Below, one piece after another: positions 1-7,634 of a stretch of 16,182 nt of DNA (within the stretch, counting starts at the first letter, position 1; each line of letters starts with the position of its first letter). The notes beneath the pieces were generated by a model. The model worked only from the letters and a program-made list of their open reading frames with translations, was not told where the DNA came from and did not search any database. Both the position numbers and the translations under genes were made by a program. Source of the DNA: JBFGWM01 sp041588495 (GTDB taxonomy: Bacteria; Pseudomonadota; Gammaproteobacteria; Pseudomonadales; JBFGWM01); assembly GCA_041588495.1 (NCBI GenBank), contig JBFGWM010000033.1:1-16182 (forward strand), in the 5' to 3' direction.

Positions 1-1145
1 ATCGCCAGGGCGATGATCAGGGCGAGACCGGTGGACTGGCTCCACACGTAGACCCCCAGGCCGCAGGTGATGGCAATCGCGATGCCATTGATCAGCCCCG
101 CCCCGGCTTCCTTGCGCATCACCCGTCCCCAGTGGCGCACGGTGATCTCGCGCAGGGTGAGGCCGCGCATGGTGACGGCCAGGGCCTGGGCGCCGGTGTT
201 CCCGGACTGGCCGGCCGCGATGGGCAACAGGATCGCCAGCGCGGTGTACTGGGCGATCGTGTCCTCGAAAATACCGACCACCGCCGCTGCGAGAAAAGCG
301 GTCAGCAGGTTGATCTGCAGCCACGGCAGCCGCTTGCGCACCGCGAAGATGCTGCTCGACAGGGCACGCTCGTCCTTGCTCACACCGACCATGGTCTGCA
401 TGTCGGTCGCGATATCTTCCTTCACCGCATCGATGATGGCGTTCTCGTGAATGGTTCCCACCAGCCGCATGTCCAGATCAACCACCGGCAAAACCACGAT
501 GCGATACTTGTCGAGGGCCGCGACCACGTCCTCCTTGGGATCCATGGGCGACACGTACGCCTTCACCGGGATCGAGATGGAAGCCAGGGTCTGGGAGCCC
601 TCCGCCAGCGCCACCCGCTGGATATCGAGCTGACCGCAGAGGTGCTGGTCGTCATCGAGCAGGAACAGGTCGTGCAACGCCGAAACCTTCTGGTTCTTCA
701 GCTGGGCAAGGACGTCATCGACGGTCGCGTTACGGTTGAAGGCCACCACCCGGGTATCCATCAGGTAGCCGGCGGTGTCTTCCGGGTACTGCATCAGTTC
801 CTGCAGTTCGGCGGCGCGTGCCTCCGGAAGGCCGGAGAGGAACTGCTCACGCACCTTTGAATCGAAGCGGCCCAGCAGGGCCGCGCAACGCCCGGCCTCC
901 ATGGCATCGAGGAACCCGGCCACGCGCTCGGCACTCATGCTGACCATAATCTTGTCGATCACGCCCGGCGCAAGGCTCTCCCAGACCCGTTGCAGGGTCT
1001 CGCGGGGGTAGGCCTCGAACAATGCCGCACCATCCCGCGCCGGCATGGTCTCGATCTTGCGCGCCGCGTGCTTCGGAAACAGGTTGAAAAAACGCAGGTT
1101 GAGCGCGTCCACCGCGGACGGCGCGGCAAGGGCAGCGTCGCTCAT
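1..1145 (-). CDS. mgtE: MgtE-like magnesium transporter, 3' end cut by window edge
   Basis: Mg2+ channel/transporter of the inner membrane; 381 residues are visible. In order they show an MgtE N-domain of helical repeats (about 20-118), the linker motif YPEDTAGYLMD (120-130), a CBS pair (about 131-250), and the start of the membrane domain. The first membrane helices lie at about 273-296 and 298-325. The second contains the family signature LLPIAAGQSGNTGAQALAV, close to the usual GxGGNAGxQ form. A third helix lies at about 347-368. The last helices, which include the pore Asp known from the Thermus MgtE structure, are outside the window. The ATG at 1145 overlaps the stop of the upstream gene as ATGA, so translation is probably coupled. 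In the family the N-domain and CBS domains bind Mg2+ and close the pore when Mg2+ is high; that behaviour is inferred here. Confidence 0.9.
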   Translation of the reverse strand, partial: MSDAALAAPSAVDALNLRFFNLFPKHAARKIETMPARDGAALFEAYPRETLQRVWESLAPGVIDKIMVSMSAERVAGFLDAMEAGRCAALLGRFDSKVREQFLSGLPEARAAELQELMQYPEDTAGYLMDTRVVAFNRNATVDDVLAQLKNQKVSALHDLFLLDDDQHLCGQLDIQRVALAEGSQTLASISIPVKAYVSPMDPKEDVVAALDKYRIVVLPVVDLDMRLVGTIHENAIIDAVKEDIATDMQTMVGVSKDERALSSSIFAVRKRLPWLQINLLTAFLAAAVVGIFEDTIAQYTALAILLPIAAGQSGNTGAQALAVTMRGLTLREITVRHWGRVMRKEAGAGLINGIAIAITCGLGVYVWSQSTGLALIIALA

Positions 1146-1999
1146 GATTCTTTGCCTCCCCCGGTGCGGGTACGTTCGCCCGCCAGTTCGCCGAAACTGT
1201 CGAACAGCGCGAGCAGGGTGGTCCCGTAAACCTCCCAGATCCCCGTCGCCGGGTCTGCACCCACCGGCTCCCGCACCGTGGTCTCGAGCTGGGACAGGCC
1301 GTGTCGCAGATTGGAGTGGGAAAGGGTTCCGACCAGTTGCCGGGAGCGGCTTACCACGGGCACCAGGTCGGTGACCTTCCACACCGGGTGGTCGCGGACC
1401 GACAACAGGGTACTGCGCGCGGGCAGCGCTTCCGGAGCGGCGTGCCAGGTGGCCGAGAGCGGTCGCTCCGGCGCAACCCGCAACAGGTCGGGGACGTGCA
1501 CCGCGCCACGCAGGCGACGGTCGCGGGAGATCACGTACACGGTCCCGCCGGTGACCCGCTCCGATTCGCCCGAAAGGCGTGCCAGGGCATCCCCGACGGT
1601 ACTCTCCTCGGGCAGCGTGGAGACCCGCGCATCCATCCACGCGCCAACCATGTTTTCCGCGTAATTGAGCAACAGGCGACTCGCCGAGGCCAGCCGGTCG
1701 GGCAACCGGTCCAGGATTACCCGGCGGTTGCGGCGGTCGACATAGCGCAACACCGCGGCCACGTGGCCGGGCTCCATGCGCGCCAGGAATGCCGCGGCCG
1801 TGGAATTGTCCATTTCCGCGCAAATGCGTGCGGCGTACTGGGGCAGCATCGCGATCAGGGCGCCGGAGAGGTCCTCCGCGGGCAACGGCGCGATGAATTC
1901 GGCCGCCTCGTCGGCCGGCAGGGCCTCCAGGGCACGGGCGCCATCCTCCGCGTGTCCGCGCAGGAAGGAAAGTGCCAACTCGGTCTTCATGTCCGCCAC
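1142..1999 (-). CDS. Stand-alone MgtE N-domain/CBS protein without membrane domain
   Basis: A soluble 285-residue paralogue of the regulatory half of MgtE. It has a helical MgtE-N-like region (about 5-112), a linker NYAENMVGAWMD (112-123) that matches the YPEDTAGxLM linker of true MgtE in position, and a CBS-pair-like region (about 124-245). No hydrophobic helix long enough to span a membrane is seen, and the protein ends with a short polar tail. The start is GTG at 1999, chosen because a near-perfect AAGGAGG lies 7-8 nt upstream; the next ATG would be three codons in. It follows the CmpX-like gene by 37 nt and overlaps the MgtE gene by 4 nt, so all three are probably one operon. A role as a partner or modulator of the MgtE gating domain is inference from domain content and coupling; no function for such an orphan is known to me. 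Confidence 0.8.
   Translation of the reverse strand: MADMKTELALSFLRGHAEDGARALEALPADEAAEFIAPLPAEDLSGALIAMLPQYAARICAEMDNSTAAAFLARMEPGHVAAVLRYVDRRNRRVILDRLPDRLASASRLLLNYAENMVGAWMDARVSTLPEESTVGDALARLSGESERVTGGTVYVISRDRRLRGAVHVPDLLRVAPERPLSATWHAAPEALPARSTLLSVRDHPVWKVTDLVPVVSRSRQLVGTLSHSNLRHGLSQLETTVREPVGADPATGIWEVYGTTLLALFDSFGELAGERTRTGGGKES
1985..1999 (-). promoter_or_regulatory. Strong ribosome-binding site deciding a GTG start (spans about 1997-2013)
   Basis: On the minus strand AAGGAGGTTCGCCC directly precedes GTG GCG GAC ATG. The AAGGAGG core lies at about 2007-2013 and is ideally spaced from the GTG at 1999. The later in-frame ATG is too far away. This is the best Shine-Dalgarno match in the window and suggests the MgtE-N/CBS protein is translated efficiently compared with its neighbours. 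Confidence 0.6.
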
Positions 2000-2036
2000 G
2001 GGCGAACCTCCTTCAGGATTTCCCGGTGCAGCCCCG

Positions 2037-2876
2037 TCAGTCCGAGCTGAGCGCGGTGCTGTGCTCCAGGAACAGCTTGGCGGGCACCACCGTGCGACCC
2101 TGTCCGGTGTCGAGGATGATGGCCGTCTGGGTGACCTCGGCGAGGGTCCCCTCGATGTTGCCGATCTTCATGTGCTCGCCGATGCGGCAATGCTTGCGAA
2201 TGCTCTGGGCGCCGATGATGTTGGCCACCAGCGTTGCGGAGCCGAGACTGAACGCGAGTACGCCCCCGGCCAGAAACACGCCGATGACGACGATCATCAA
2301 CGTGGTCAGGAAGCCGACATCGATGCCGATCTGCTGCACGCCGATGACCAGGGCGGTGAACAGGATCACCACCTGCGCGATGGCCGCCAGCAGGCTGCTC
2401 TGCTGCACCCCGATCGACTCGGCCGTGCTCAGGGTCGCGGCACGCGCGCCGGCGCTGAGCAGGAAGCCGATGAGGATGATGAGCAGGCCCGCGACCAGGT
2501 TGGGCAGGTACAGAACGACCTTGTTCATCCAGTCGGAGAACATCTTCCAGCCGAGGGTGTTGGCGGCAGCGGTGATGAAGAAAATCATCACGATCCAGAA
2601 AACCGTCTTGCGGATGACCACCGAGTAGGAACGCCGGATGCGCTCCTGGCGCTCGCCCTCGGGCTGCCCCACGCGCCGGAAGAGACTGTCGAAACCCTCG
2701 ATGAGCTTGCCGGTGCCCATGCTCAGGACGTGGCCCACGAACCAGCCCAGGAACAACAGGATCACCGCGCCGATGAGTTGCGGCGCGTGCTCGACGATCT
2801 CTCTCGAAAACGTCGCGAAGGTCTCCGCCAGGGAGGTGCGCCAATCGAAGGCGGTTACCGCGTTGTCTTCATCCAT
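2037..2876 (-). CDS. CmpX-like small mechanosensitive-channel family membrane protein
   Basis: A 279-residue inner-membrane protein with about five hydrophobic helices (residues about 33-50, 88-107, 121-143, 162-182, 188-214). The last helix runs into an MscS-like pore/beta segment: AFSLGSATLVANIIGAQSIR at 208-227, then a short beta domain ending in VVPAKLFLEHS. It lacks the large C-terminal vestibule of E. coli MscS. Length and layout fit the TM-helix-repeat MscS relatives such as CmpX of Pseudomonas, linked there to membrane stress. The start at 2876 is preferred over an ATG 11 codons upstream because GGAG lies 8 nt before it. It is first of three genes read toward MgtE. The AraC gene lies 54 nt upstream on the same strand, so read-through is possible, but a TTTATT-rich stretch in the gap could hold its own promoter. 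Family is well supported; ion selectivity and gating are unknown. Confidence 0.82.
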   Translation of the reverse strand: MDEDNAVTAFDWRTSLAETFATFSREIVEHAPQLIGAVILLFLGWFVGHVLSMGTGKLIEGFDSLFRRVGQPEGERQERIRRSYSVVIRKTVFWIVMIFFITAAANTLGWKMFSDWMNKVVLYLPNLVAGLLIILIGFLLSAGARAATLSTAESIGVQQSSLLAAIAQVVILFTALVIGVQQIGIDVGFLTTLMIVVIGVFLAGGVLAFSLGSATLVANIIGAQSIRKHCRIGEHMKIGNIEGTLAEVTQTAIILDTGQGRTVVPAKLFLEHSTALSSD

Positions 2877-2930
2877 TGCCGGTCTCCGTAAATAAAGTCG
2901 GCCCGCCATCCTGGTCCGCGGCGCGTGGCA

Positions 2931-3845
2931 TCACCCGCGCTGGCGGTACTGGCTCGGTGTACAGCCATGACTCCGCTTGAACGCCTGGCCGAATGCCGTA
3001 TCAGAACCATAGCCCAACTGGTCGGCAATTCGACACACCGGCTGCCGGGTATGACGCAGCTGCCACGCGGCCAGGCGCATGCGATGCTCGCGCAGGTAGG
3101 TCAGGGGCGGAGCACCCATGAAGCTCTTGAAGCGCTCGACGAACGCGGATCTCGACATGCAGGCGATCTCGGCCAGCCGCGGCGCGGTCCAGTCATACTC
3201 GGGGCGGCTGTGCATGGCGACCAGGACCGATGAGAGGGCGTCATCGCGCATCGCCAGCAACCAGCTCTCCGAACCCGCCGGAAGCGTATCCATGTAATAG
3301 CGCAGGCACTCGATGAACAGGACGTCGGCCATGCGGTTGATGACGGCCTGCTGTCCAAGCTGCACGCTCGCCTGCTCATTGAACAGGAACTGCAGGCCGA
3401 TATGGAGCCAGGCCGGCGGCACCCCGTTGTCACCCCGCAGGTGGATCACCGGCGGCAGGGCGTTCATCAGCGGTCGCGCCAGGTCGATGTCAAAACGGAA
3501 ATGGCCACTCAGCAGTTCGGTGATCTCGCCGCCACCGTCGAGGTGCAGCACTTCCACCTGCCCGGACTCCAGGTCCCGGGACAGGTCATGCTCGCGGGCC
3601 GGGCTGTCCGGGCAGTCCTGCAGCCGGTGCTCGGTACCGAGGGGGAGGATTACCAGGTCGCCCGGCTCGAGTTGCAGCGGATCGCAGTCGCTGCGCAACA
3701 GGCAGGCGCGCCCCTGGCGGCAGATGTGGAAACTCGCCAGTCCGGGGGTGCTCAGCCAGAGCTTCCACGGCGCCGCCAGGCGCACGTGCTGAAAACGCGC
3801 CCCGCGCAGGCGGATGTCATCGAGGATCAGGCTGAGTGCATCCAT
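2931..3845 (-). CDS. AraC-family regulator with cupin sensor, divergent from alkB
   Basis: A 304-residue transcription factor. The N-terminal half is a cupin-type effector domain with motifs FHICRQGRACLL and LEPGDLVILPLGTEHRL (about residues 38-75). The C-terminal 100 residues hold the two helix-turn-helix units of AraC proteins: LAEIACMSRSAFVERFKSFM, then CRIADQLGYGSDTAFGQAFK and a CTPSQYR ending. This layout fits the Cupin_6-type AraC regulators. It is transcribed away from the AlkB-rubredoxin gene across a 148-154 bp gap carrying direct repeats, so the likely job is activating alkane oxidation in response to an alkane or its oxidation product. That is inference from position. The start at 3845 has no clear Shine-Dalgarno sequence, so the exact N-terminus is less certain than the family. 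Confidence 0.88.
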   Translation of the reverse strand: MDALSLILDDIRLRGARFQHVRLAAPWKLWLSTPGLASFHICRQGRACLLRSDCDPLQLEPGDLVILPLGTEHRLQDCPDSPAREHDLSRDLESGQVEVLHLDGGGEITELLSGHFRFDIDLARPLMNALPPVIHLRGDNGVPPAWLHIGLQFLFNEQASVQLGQQAVINRMADVLFIECLRYYMDTLPAGSESWLLAMRDDALSSVLVAMHSRPEYDWTAPRLAEIACMSRSAFVERFKSFMGAPPLTYLREHRMRLAAWQLRHTRQPVCRIADQLGYGSDTAFGQAFKRSHGCTPSQYRQRG

Positions 3846-3866
3846 GGCGTTTCGGCAGCGGGGTCC

Positions 3867-3904
3867 GGCGTCTCGATAGATTTCTGGCGTTTCGATAGAT
3901 ATTC
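3867..3904. promoter_or_regulatory. Tandem 19-bp direct repeat, candidate AraC-type operator
   Basis: GGCGTCTCGATAGATTTCT (3867-3885) is followed without gap by GGCGTTTCGATAGATATTC (3886-3904); 15 of 19 positions match and the core TCGATAGAT is identical. A third partial copy, GGCGTTTCG, lies at 3846-3854, next to the araC start codon. The second repeat covers the region where the -35 of the alkB promoter should lie. This is the usual arrangement for an activator that touches RNA polymerase, and the partial copy could serve autoregulation. Binding is inferred. Confidence 0.55.
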
Positions 3905-3910
3905 ACAGTG

Positions 3911-3916
3911 TATAAC
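3911..3916 (+). promoter_or_regulatory. Candidate -10 element (TATAAC) for the alkB promoter
   Basis: TATAAC lies 7 bp after the tandem repeat. No good TTGACA is present 16-18 bp upstream (CGTTTC occupies that place), which fits a promoter that needs an activator. Transcription would start near 3922-3924 and leave a leader of about 75 nt before the alkB start. Confidence 0.45.
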
Positions 3917-3999
3917 GCCTACCGGGATTCGCACACTTTGCCAAAAATGAATGCATAACAACGCGCAAACCAAATCGCGACCACCCCGGGAGAATGCCG

Positions 4000-5388
4000 A
4001 TGACTGCTGCCACCAGCCTGAACTGGACCGACAACAAGCGTTACCTGTGGCTACTCAGCCCCCTCATCCCCGTGCAGATGCTTGCCGCGCTCGGTGTCTA
4101 CGAGGCCACCGGCTGGGGCGCCCTGCTGTGGTGGGGGCCGGTCATGGTCTACGCGATCATACCCCTGCTCGACTGGCTGATCGGCGAGGACCGCGTCAAT
4201 CCGCCGGAGTCGGCGGTCGCCGGACTCGAGGAATCACCCTTCTACCGCTACATCGTCATCGCCTACATCCCGGCGCAGTTCGCGGGCACCATCTGGGGCA
4301 CCTGGCTGGCCTGCACCGGCGGCCTCGCCGTTTGGGAACTGGTCGGCCTGATCTTTTCGGTGGGCACCGTGAGCGGCCTGGCGATCAACACGGCCCACGA
4401 ACTGGGCCACAAGAAGAGTCGCCATGAGCGCCTGCTGGCAGCCATCACCCTGGCGCCGGTGGCGTACGGACACTTCAACGTGGAGCATCCGCGCGGCCAC
4501 CACAAGAACGTGGCAACCCCGGAAGACCCGGCGAGTTCGAAAATGGGCGAGAGTTTCTGGCGCTTCCTGCCACGCACGGTCATCGGCAGCGCCCGCTCCG
4601 GATGGCGTATCGAGCGCGAACGCCTGGCCCGCCAGGGCCGCGGCCCGTTCGACGTCCGCAATGAGGTGCTGCAGGCGTGGTCGATGAGCGTCGTGTTCTT
4701 CGGCGCCATGATCGCCCTGTTCGGCTGGGCGGCGCTGCCGTTCCTGCTCCTGCAGGCGGCCTACGGCGCGTCCCTGCTGGAGGTGGTGAATTACATCGAG
4801 CATTACGGCCTGTTGCGCCAGAAGACCGCGAGCGGCCGCTACGAGCGCTGCGCGCCGGCCCACTCCTGGAACAGCAACCACCTGGTCACCAACCTGTTCC
4901 TGTACCAGTTGCAGCGCCACTCGGACCACCATGCCAACCCGACCCGGCGCTTCCAGGCCCTGCGCCACTTCGAGAACACGCCGCAGTTGCCGGCGGGCTA
5001 CGCGGGCATGCTGATTCCGGCGTACATCCCGTGGCTGTGGTACCGGATGATGGATCACCGGGTCGTCGCGCACTACGACGGCGACGTGAGTCGCGCCAAC
5101 ATCCTGCCCGCGCGACGCGCGGAAATCCTCCGCAAGTGGCAGTCCGCTCCCGTTGAAAAGGCCGTCGCACCCATTCCTGACGCGACGCCCGCGCCCGGCG
5201 CGGCGCCCGCTGCACGTCACATGTGCACCGACTGTGGCTACGTCTACGACGAGGCCGAGGGCTGCCCGCGCGAGGGCTTCCCGGCCGGGACCCGCTGGGA
5301 GGACATCCCCGACGACTGGTCCTGCCCGGACTGTGCGGTCAGGGACAAGGTCGACTTCGTGCCCGCGGACACACCCCGCGCCGCCTGA
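4000..5388 (+). CDS. alkB: Alkane 1-monooxygenase fused to C-terminal rubredoxin
   Basis: A 462-residue inner-membrane di-iron enzyme that hydroxylates the terminal carbon of alkanes, carrying its own electron donor. The AlkB signature boxes are all present: HELGH (133-137) with H142, EHPRGHH (162-168), NYIEHYGL (264-271) and LQRHSDHH (304-311), among several hydrophobic helices in the first 130 residues and around 225-262. A Pro/Ala-rich linker (about 385-407) leads to a rubredoxin: C409-x2-C412 followed by GYVYDEAEG, then WEDIPDDW and C442-x2-C445, so all four iron ligands are kept. ATG at 4000 is chosen over ATG at 3994 because GGGAG lies 7 nt before the former and only 2-3 nt before the latter. 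A rubredoxin reductase is still needed and is not in the window. Such fusions are known in actinobacteria and some proteobacteria. Chain-length preference cannot be read from the sequence. Confidence 0.95.
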   Translation: MTAATSLNWTDNKRYLWLLSPLIPVQMLAALGVYEATGWGALLWWGPVMVYAIIPLLDWLIGEDRVNPPESAVAGLEESPFYRYIVIAYIPAQFAGTIWGTWLACTGGLAVWELVGLIFSVGTVSGLAINTAHELGHKKSRHERLLAAITLAPVAYGHFNVEHPRGHHKNVATPEDPASSKMGESFWRFLPRTVIGSARSGWRIERERLARQGRGPFDVRNEVLQAWSMSVVFFGAMIALFGWAALPFLLLQAAYGASLLEVVNYIEHYGLLRQKTASGRYERCAPAHSWNSNHLVTNLFLYQLQRHSDHHANPTRRFQALRHFENTPQLPAGYAGMLIPAYIPWLWYRMMDHRVVAHYDGDVSRANILPARRAEILRKWQSAPVEKAVAPIPDATPAPGAAPAARHMCTDCGYVYDEAEGCPREGFPAGTRWEDIPDDWSCPDCAVRDKVDFVPADTPRAA

Positions 5389-5458
5389 CCCCGGAAACAG
5401 CGGGTCCGTCGCGTTCGGCGGCGGCCCGCACGGCCGGCGGCCGCGGAACAGGCAAACC

Positions 5459-5469
5459 ATCCGGCGGAT
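5459..5469. repeat. 11-bp palindrome upstream of the catalase-like gene
   Basis: ATCCG-G-CGGAT is a perfect 5+1+5 palindrome, followed at once by a TAAACT-like -10 sequence (5474-5479). It sits in the 130-bp gap between alkB and the catalase-like gene, about 50 bp before the start codon. It could be a small operator, but a palindrome of this length can occur by chance in GC-rich DNA. I see no clear -35 and no convincing terminator for alkB in this gap. Confidence 0.25.
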
Positions 5470-5518
5470 CATCTAAACTGAGGAGTCCCATAACCACGTC
5501 GATGACGGGGACCGCCTG

Positions 5519-6511
5519 GTGGGCACACCGAGCAGCAATTGGCAGGAGCATATTCCACCCGACGAGGAAGCCGGTTTCCAGGCGCGGGTCGAGCGCTTTC
5601 GTGCCGCCCAGGAGTCCCGGTCCATACGCTACGGCAAGGGCCGCGCACTGCACCGCAAGCAGATCCTCGGCGCGCCCGCGACGTTCGAGGTCCTCGCCGA
5701 CATTCCGGCCCACGCCAGCCAGGGCGTTTTCGCAAAACCCGCAACCCACGAGGCCTGGGTGCGCCTCTCCAACGGCGGCATGGACGTGCAGCCGGACCGC
5801 AAGCCGGATGTGCGCGGTCTCGCCATCAAGGTGCATGGCATCCAGGGTCCCGGCGCCCTTGGATCAGATACCCAGAGCCAGGATTTCCTGCTCATCAATC
5901 ACGAGTCGTTCCTGTTCCCCAACGGCGAGGAATTCGTCGACCTGGTGCTGGCAGCGGGAGAAAAACCGGGGAACCTGTTCAAGTACCTGCGCAAGCGCTA
6001 TGGCGTACTGGGCGCGATCGGCGTCATGCACCGCCTGGCCCGAACGGCGTCCAAGCCGTTTGCGGGATTCGCCATGGAAGAAATGTATTCGGCCGTGCCG
6101 TTCGCCTGCGGCCCCTATGCCGCGCGCGCACGCCTGCTGCCCCCGCTGCAGGCACCCGGATCCGCCCGCCCCGTCGACCTTTGTGCCGAGTTTCTGTCCC
6201 ACCTCGATCGCGGGCCGCTGACCTATGAATTCCAGCTGCAGTTCTTCGTTGATGAAATCCGCACCCCGATCGAGGACGCCTCGATCCCCTGGCGGGAGGC
6301 CGACGCACCCTACTACACCGTCGCACGGTTGCACGTGCCGCGCGCCTCGGAGTGGACGGACCAGCGCGATGAACTGCAGCAGGCCATCGAACATGCAGTC
6401 TTCGACCCGTGGTGCGCACTGAGTGAGCACCGCCCCCTGGGTTCGGTCATGCGGGCACGCAGGTTCTTCTACTTCGAGAGCCAGAAATCCCGCGGCGCGG
6501 TCTCCGGGTAA
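5519..6511 (+). CDS. Small catalase-like heme protein
   Basis: A 330-residue protein of the catalase superfamily, shorter than the roughly 480-residue classical enzymes. The likely distal His is H45 in KGRALHRKQ, followed by ATFEVLAD. VRLSNG, DVRGLAIKVHGI and QDFLLINHESFLF correspond to conserved beta-barrel segments of catalases. Near the C-terminus, RRFFY (314-318) gives the R-x3-Y pattern of the proximal heme tyrosine, Y318. No signal peptide is seen, so it is probably cytoplasmic. Members of this short group are usually annotated as catalase family or heme peroxidase-like proteins; substrates may be peroxides or lipid hydroperoxides, and high catalase activity should not be assumed. The start is GTG at 5519 with GGGGA about 8 nt upstream. 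The GGDEF gene begins 18 nt after the stop, so the two are probably cotranscribed. Confidence 0.85.
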   Translation: MGTPSSNWQEHIPPDEEAGFQARVERFRAAQESRSIRYGKGRALHRKQILGAPATFEVLADIPAHASQGVFAKPATHEAWVRLSNGGMDVQPDRKPDVRGLAIKVHGIQGPGALGSDTQSQDFLLINHESFLFPNGEEFVDLVLAAGEKPGNLFKYLRKRYGVLGAIGVMHRLARTASKPFAGFAMEEMYSAVPFACGPYAARARLLPPLQAPGSARPVDLCAEFLSHLDRGPLTYEFQLQFFVDEIRTPIEDASIPWREADAPYYTVARLHVPRASEWTDQRDELQQAIEHAVFDPWCALSEHRPLGSVMRARRFFYFESQKSRGAVSG

Positions 6512-6529
6512 CTGGGGAAGCCCGGGTCC

Positions 6530-7570
6530 GTGAGCCACGAGCAGGAGGACCCGCACGGAGACCTGCACCCGTTGTTACAGGAAGGCCTGCGCTGCCTGCG
6601 TTCCAGCCTCGCCGCCGTCGTGCCCGCCGAACACCTCGACACCACCGTGGACGCAATCCGTTCGCTGCTGCAGAACGGCGCCCTGCAGGCCTCCGACGAG
6701 CGCGCCAAGCAGATTCGTTTCCTTGACCGCCTGCTCACCCGTTGCGGGGAAATCGATGAGCAGTTGCGCTGGATGCTGCGTGCGCAGGCCGACTCGCGCC
6801 GGGAGCGTGGCACCATCGACGGCCAGACCCGCACCCTGTTCGCCGGCATGCGCGAGGAACTGCTGTCGGGCAGTTCCAACAAGGCCTTCGACGAATCCCT
6901 CCAACGCATCATGGTGGCCCTGGAAGCCGGCCTGTCCACCCAGTCAGGGCGCGAGGACCTGCGCAGCGGGAGGACGACCGACTACCTGCGCGACATGACC
7001 GAGGAGGTCCGCGGCCTGATGCAGGAGGCCGGCAAACTGCACCGGGAACTTGTACAGATTCGTGACCAGCTTGAGGTCGACCCGGCAACCGGGCTACCCG
7101 GTGAAACCCGTTTCGAGGAACTGCTGGCGCGCGAATGCCTGCAGGCGCTGCGCGAAGGTCACGTGATGTCGCTCCTGGTCATCGACATCGACGACCTGCA
7201 CAAAATCAATTCCGAGCGGGAGCGTGAGGGCGGTAACCGGATGTTAAGCGCCGTTGCCGAAACCCTGGGCAGCGTATTACGCGAGTCCGACGTCGCCGCA
7301 CGGGGTGCCGGAGACGAGTTTCTCGTCATGCTGCCCTTTACCGACCTCAACCACGCCCAACTGGTTGCCGAGAAGGTGCGTTCCGCGGTGGAGGCGCTCC
7401 GTGTCGACACAGGAAGGGGCGACGACGCCGGGTCCGTGACCGCGTCGTGCGGGGTATCCTCCTACTGGGAATACGACTCTGCGGTGTCGGTGCTCGACCG
7501 CGCGCGGGTCGCGGCGCGCCACGCACGGGACGCCGGCGGCAACCGGGTGCACATGGAAATCGCGACCTGA
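6530..7570 (+). CDS. GGDEF-domain protein with AGDEF active site
   Basis: A 346-residue putative diguanylate cyclase. The first 170 or so residues are helical and charged, with no membrane segment and no domain I can name. The GGDEF domain starts at DPATGLPGETRF (about 184-195). D219 in VIDIDDLHKIN is the expected metal ligand. The signature reads A260-G-D-E-F264 instead of GGDEF, and the usual GHxxGD segment is altered to REREGGNRML. An intact inhibitory I-site, RESD (251-254), lies exactly five residues before the signature. AGDEF enzymes can be active: Vibrio cholerae VCA0965 is a described case. Activity is therefore possible but uncertain; the alternative is a c-di-GMP-binding receptor. 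The start is GTG at 6530 with GGGGAA about 10 nt upstream, and the gene follows the catalase-like gene closely. c-di-GMP synthesis or binding linked to oxidative stress is inference. Confidence 0.85.
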   Translation: MSHEQEDPHGDLHPLLQEGLRCLRSSLAAVVPAEHLDTTVDAIRSLLQNGALQASDERAKQIRFLDRLLTRCGEIDEQLRWMLRAQADSRRERGTIDGQTRTLFAGMREELLSGSSNKAFDESLQRIMVALEAGLSTQSGREDLRSGRTTDYLRDMTEEVRGLMQEAGKLHRELVQIRDQLEVDPATGLPGETRFEELLARECLQALREGHVMSLLVIDIDDLHKINSEREREGGNRMLSAVAETLGSVLRESDVAARGAGDEFLVMLPFTDLNHAQLVAEKVRSAVEALRVDTGRGDDAGSVTASCGVSSYWEYDSAVSVLDRARVAARHARDAGGNRVHMEIAT

Positions 7571-7634
7571 CACAAGCCCTTGCGTCAAGGCCTCTCAGGC
7601 CCACTCCCTGGCCGGAAAATACAACCCAAACAGT

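Noticed and set aside
5389..5460. Terminator for alkB in the GC-rich gap
   Set aside because: Several short GC stems can be drawn, but none is clearly better than the others and no T-run follows.
4234..5472. 412-codon open frame antisense to alkB
   Set aside because: It covers all AlkB histidine boxes and rubredoxin cysteines on the other strand; its composition is that of a shadow frame.
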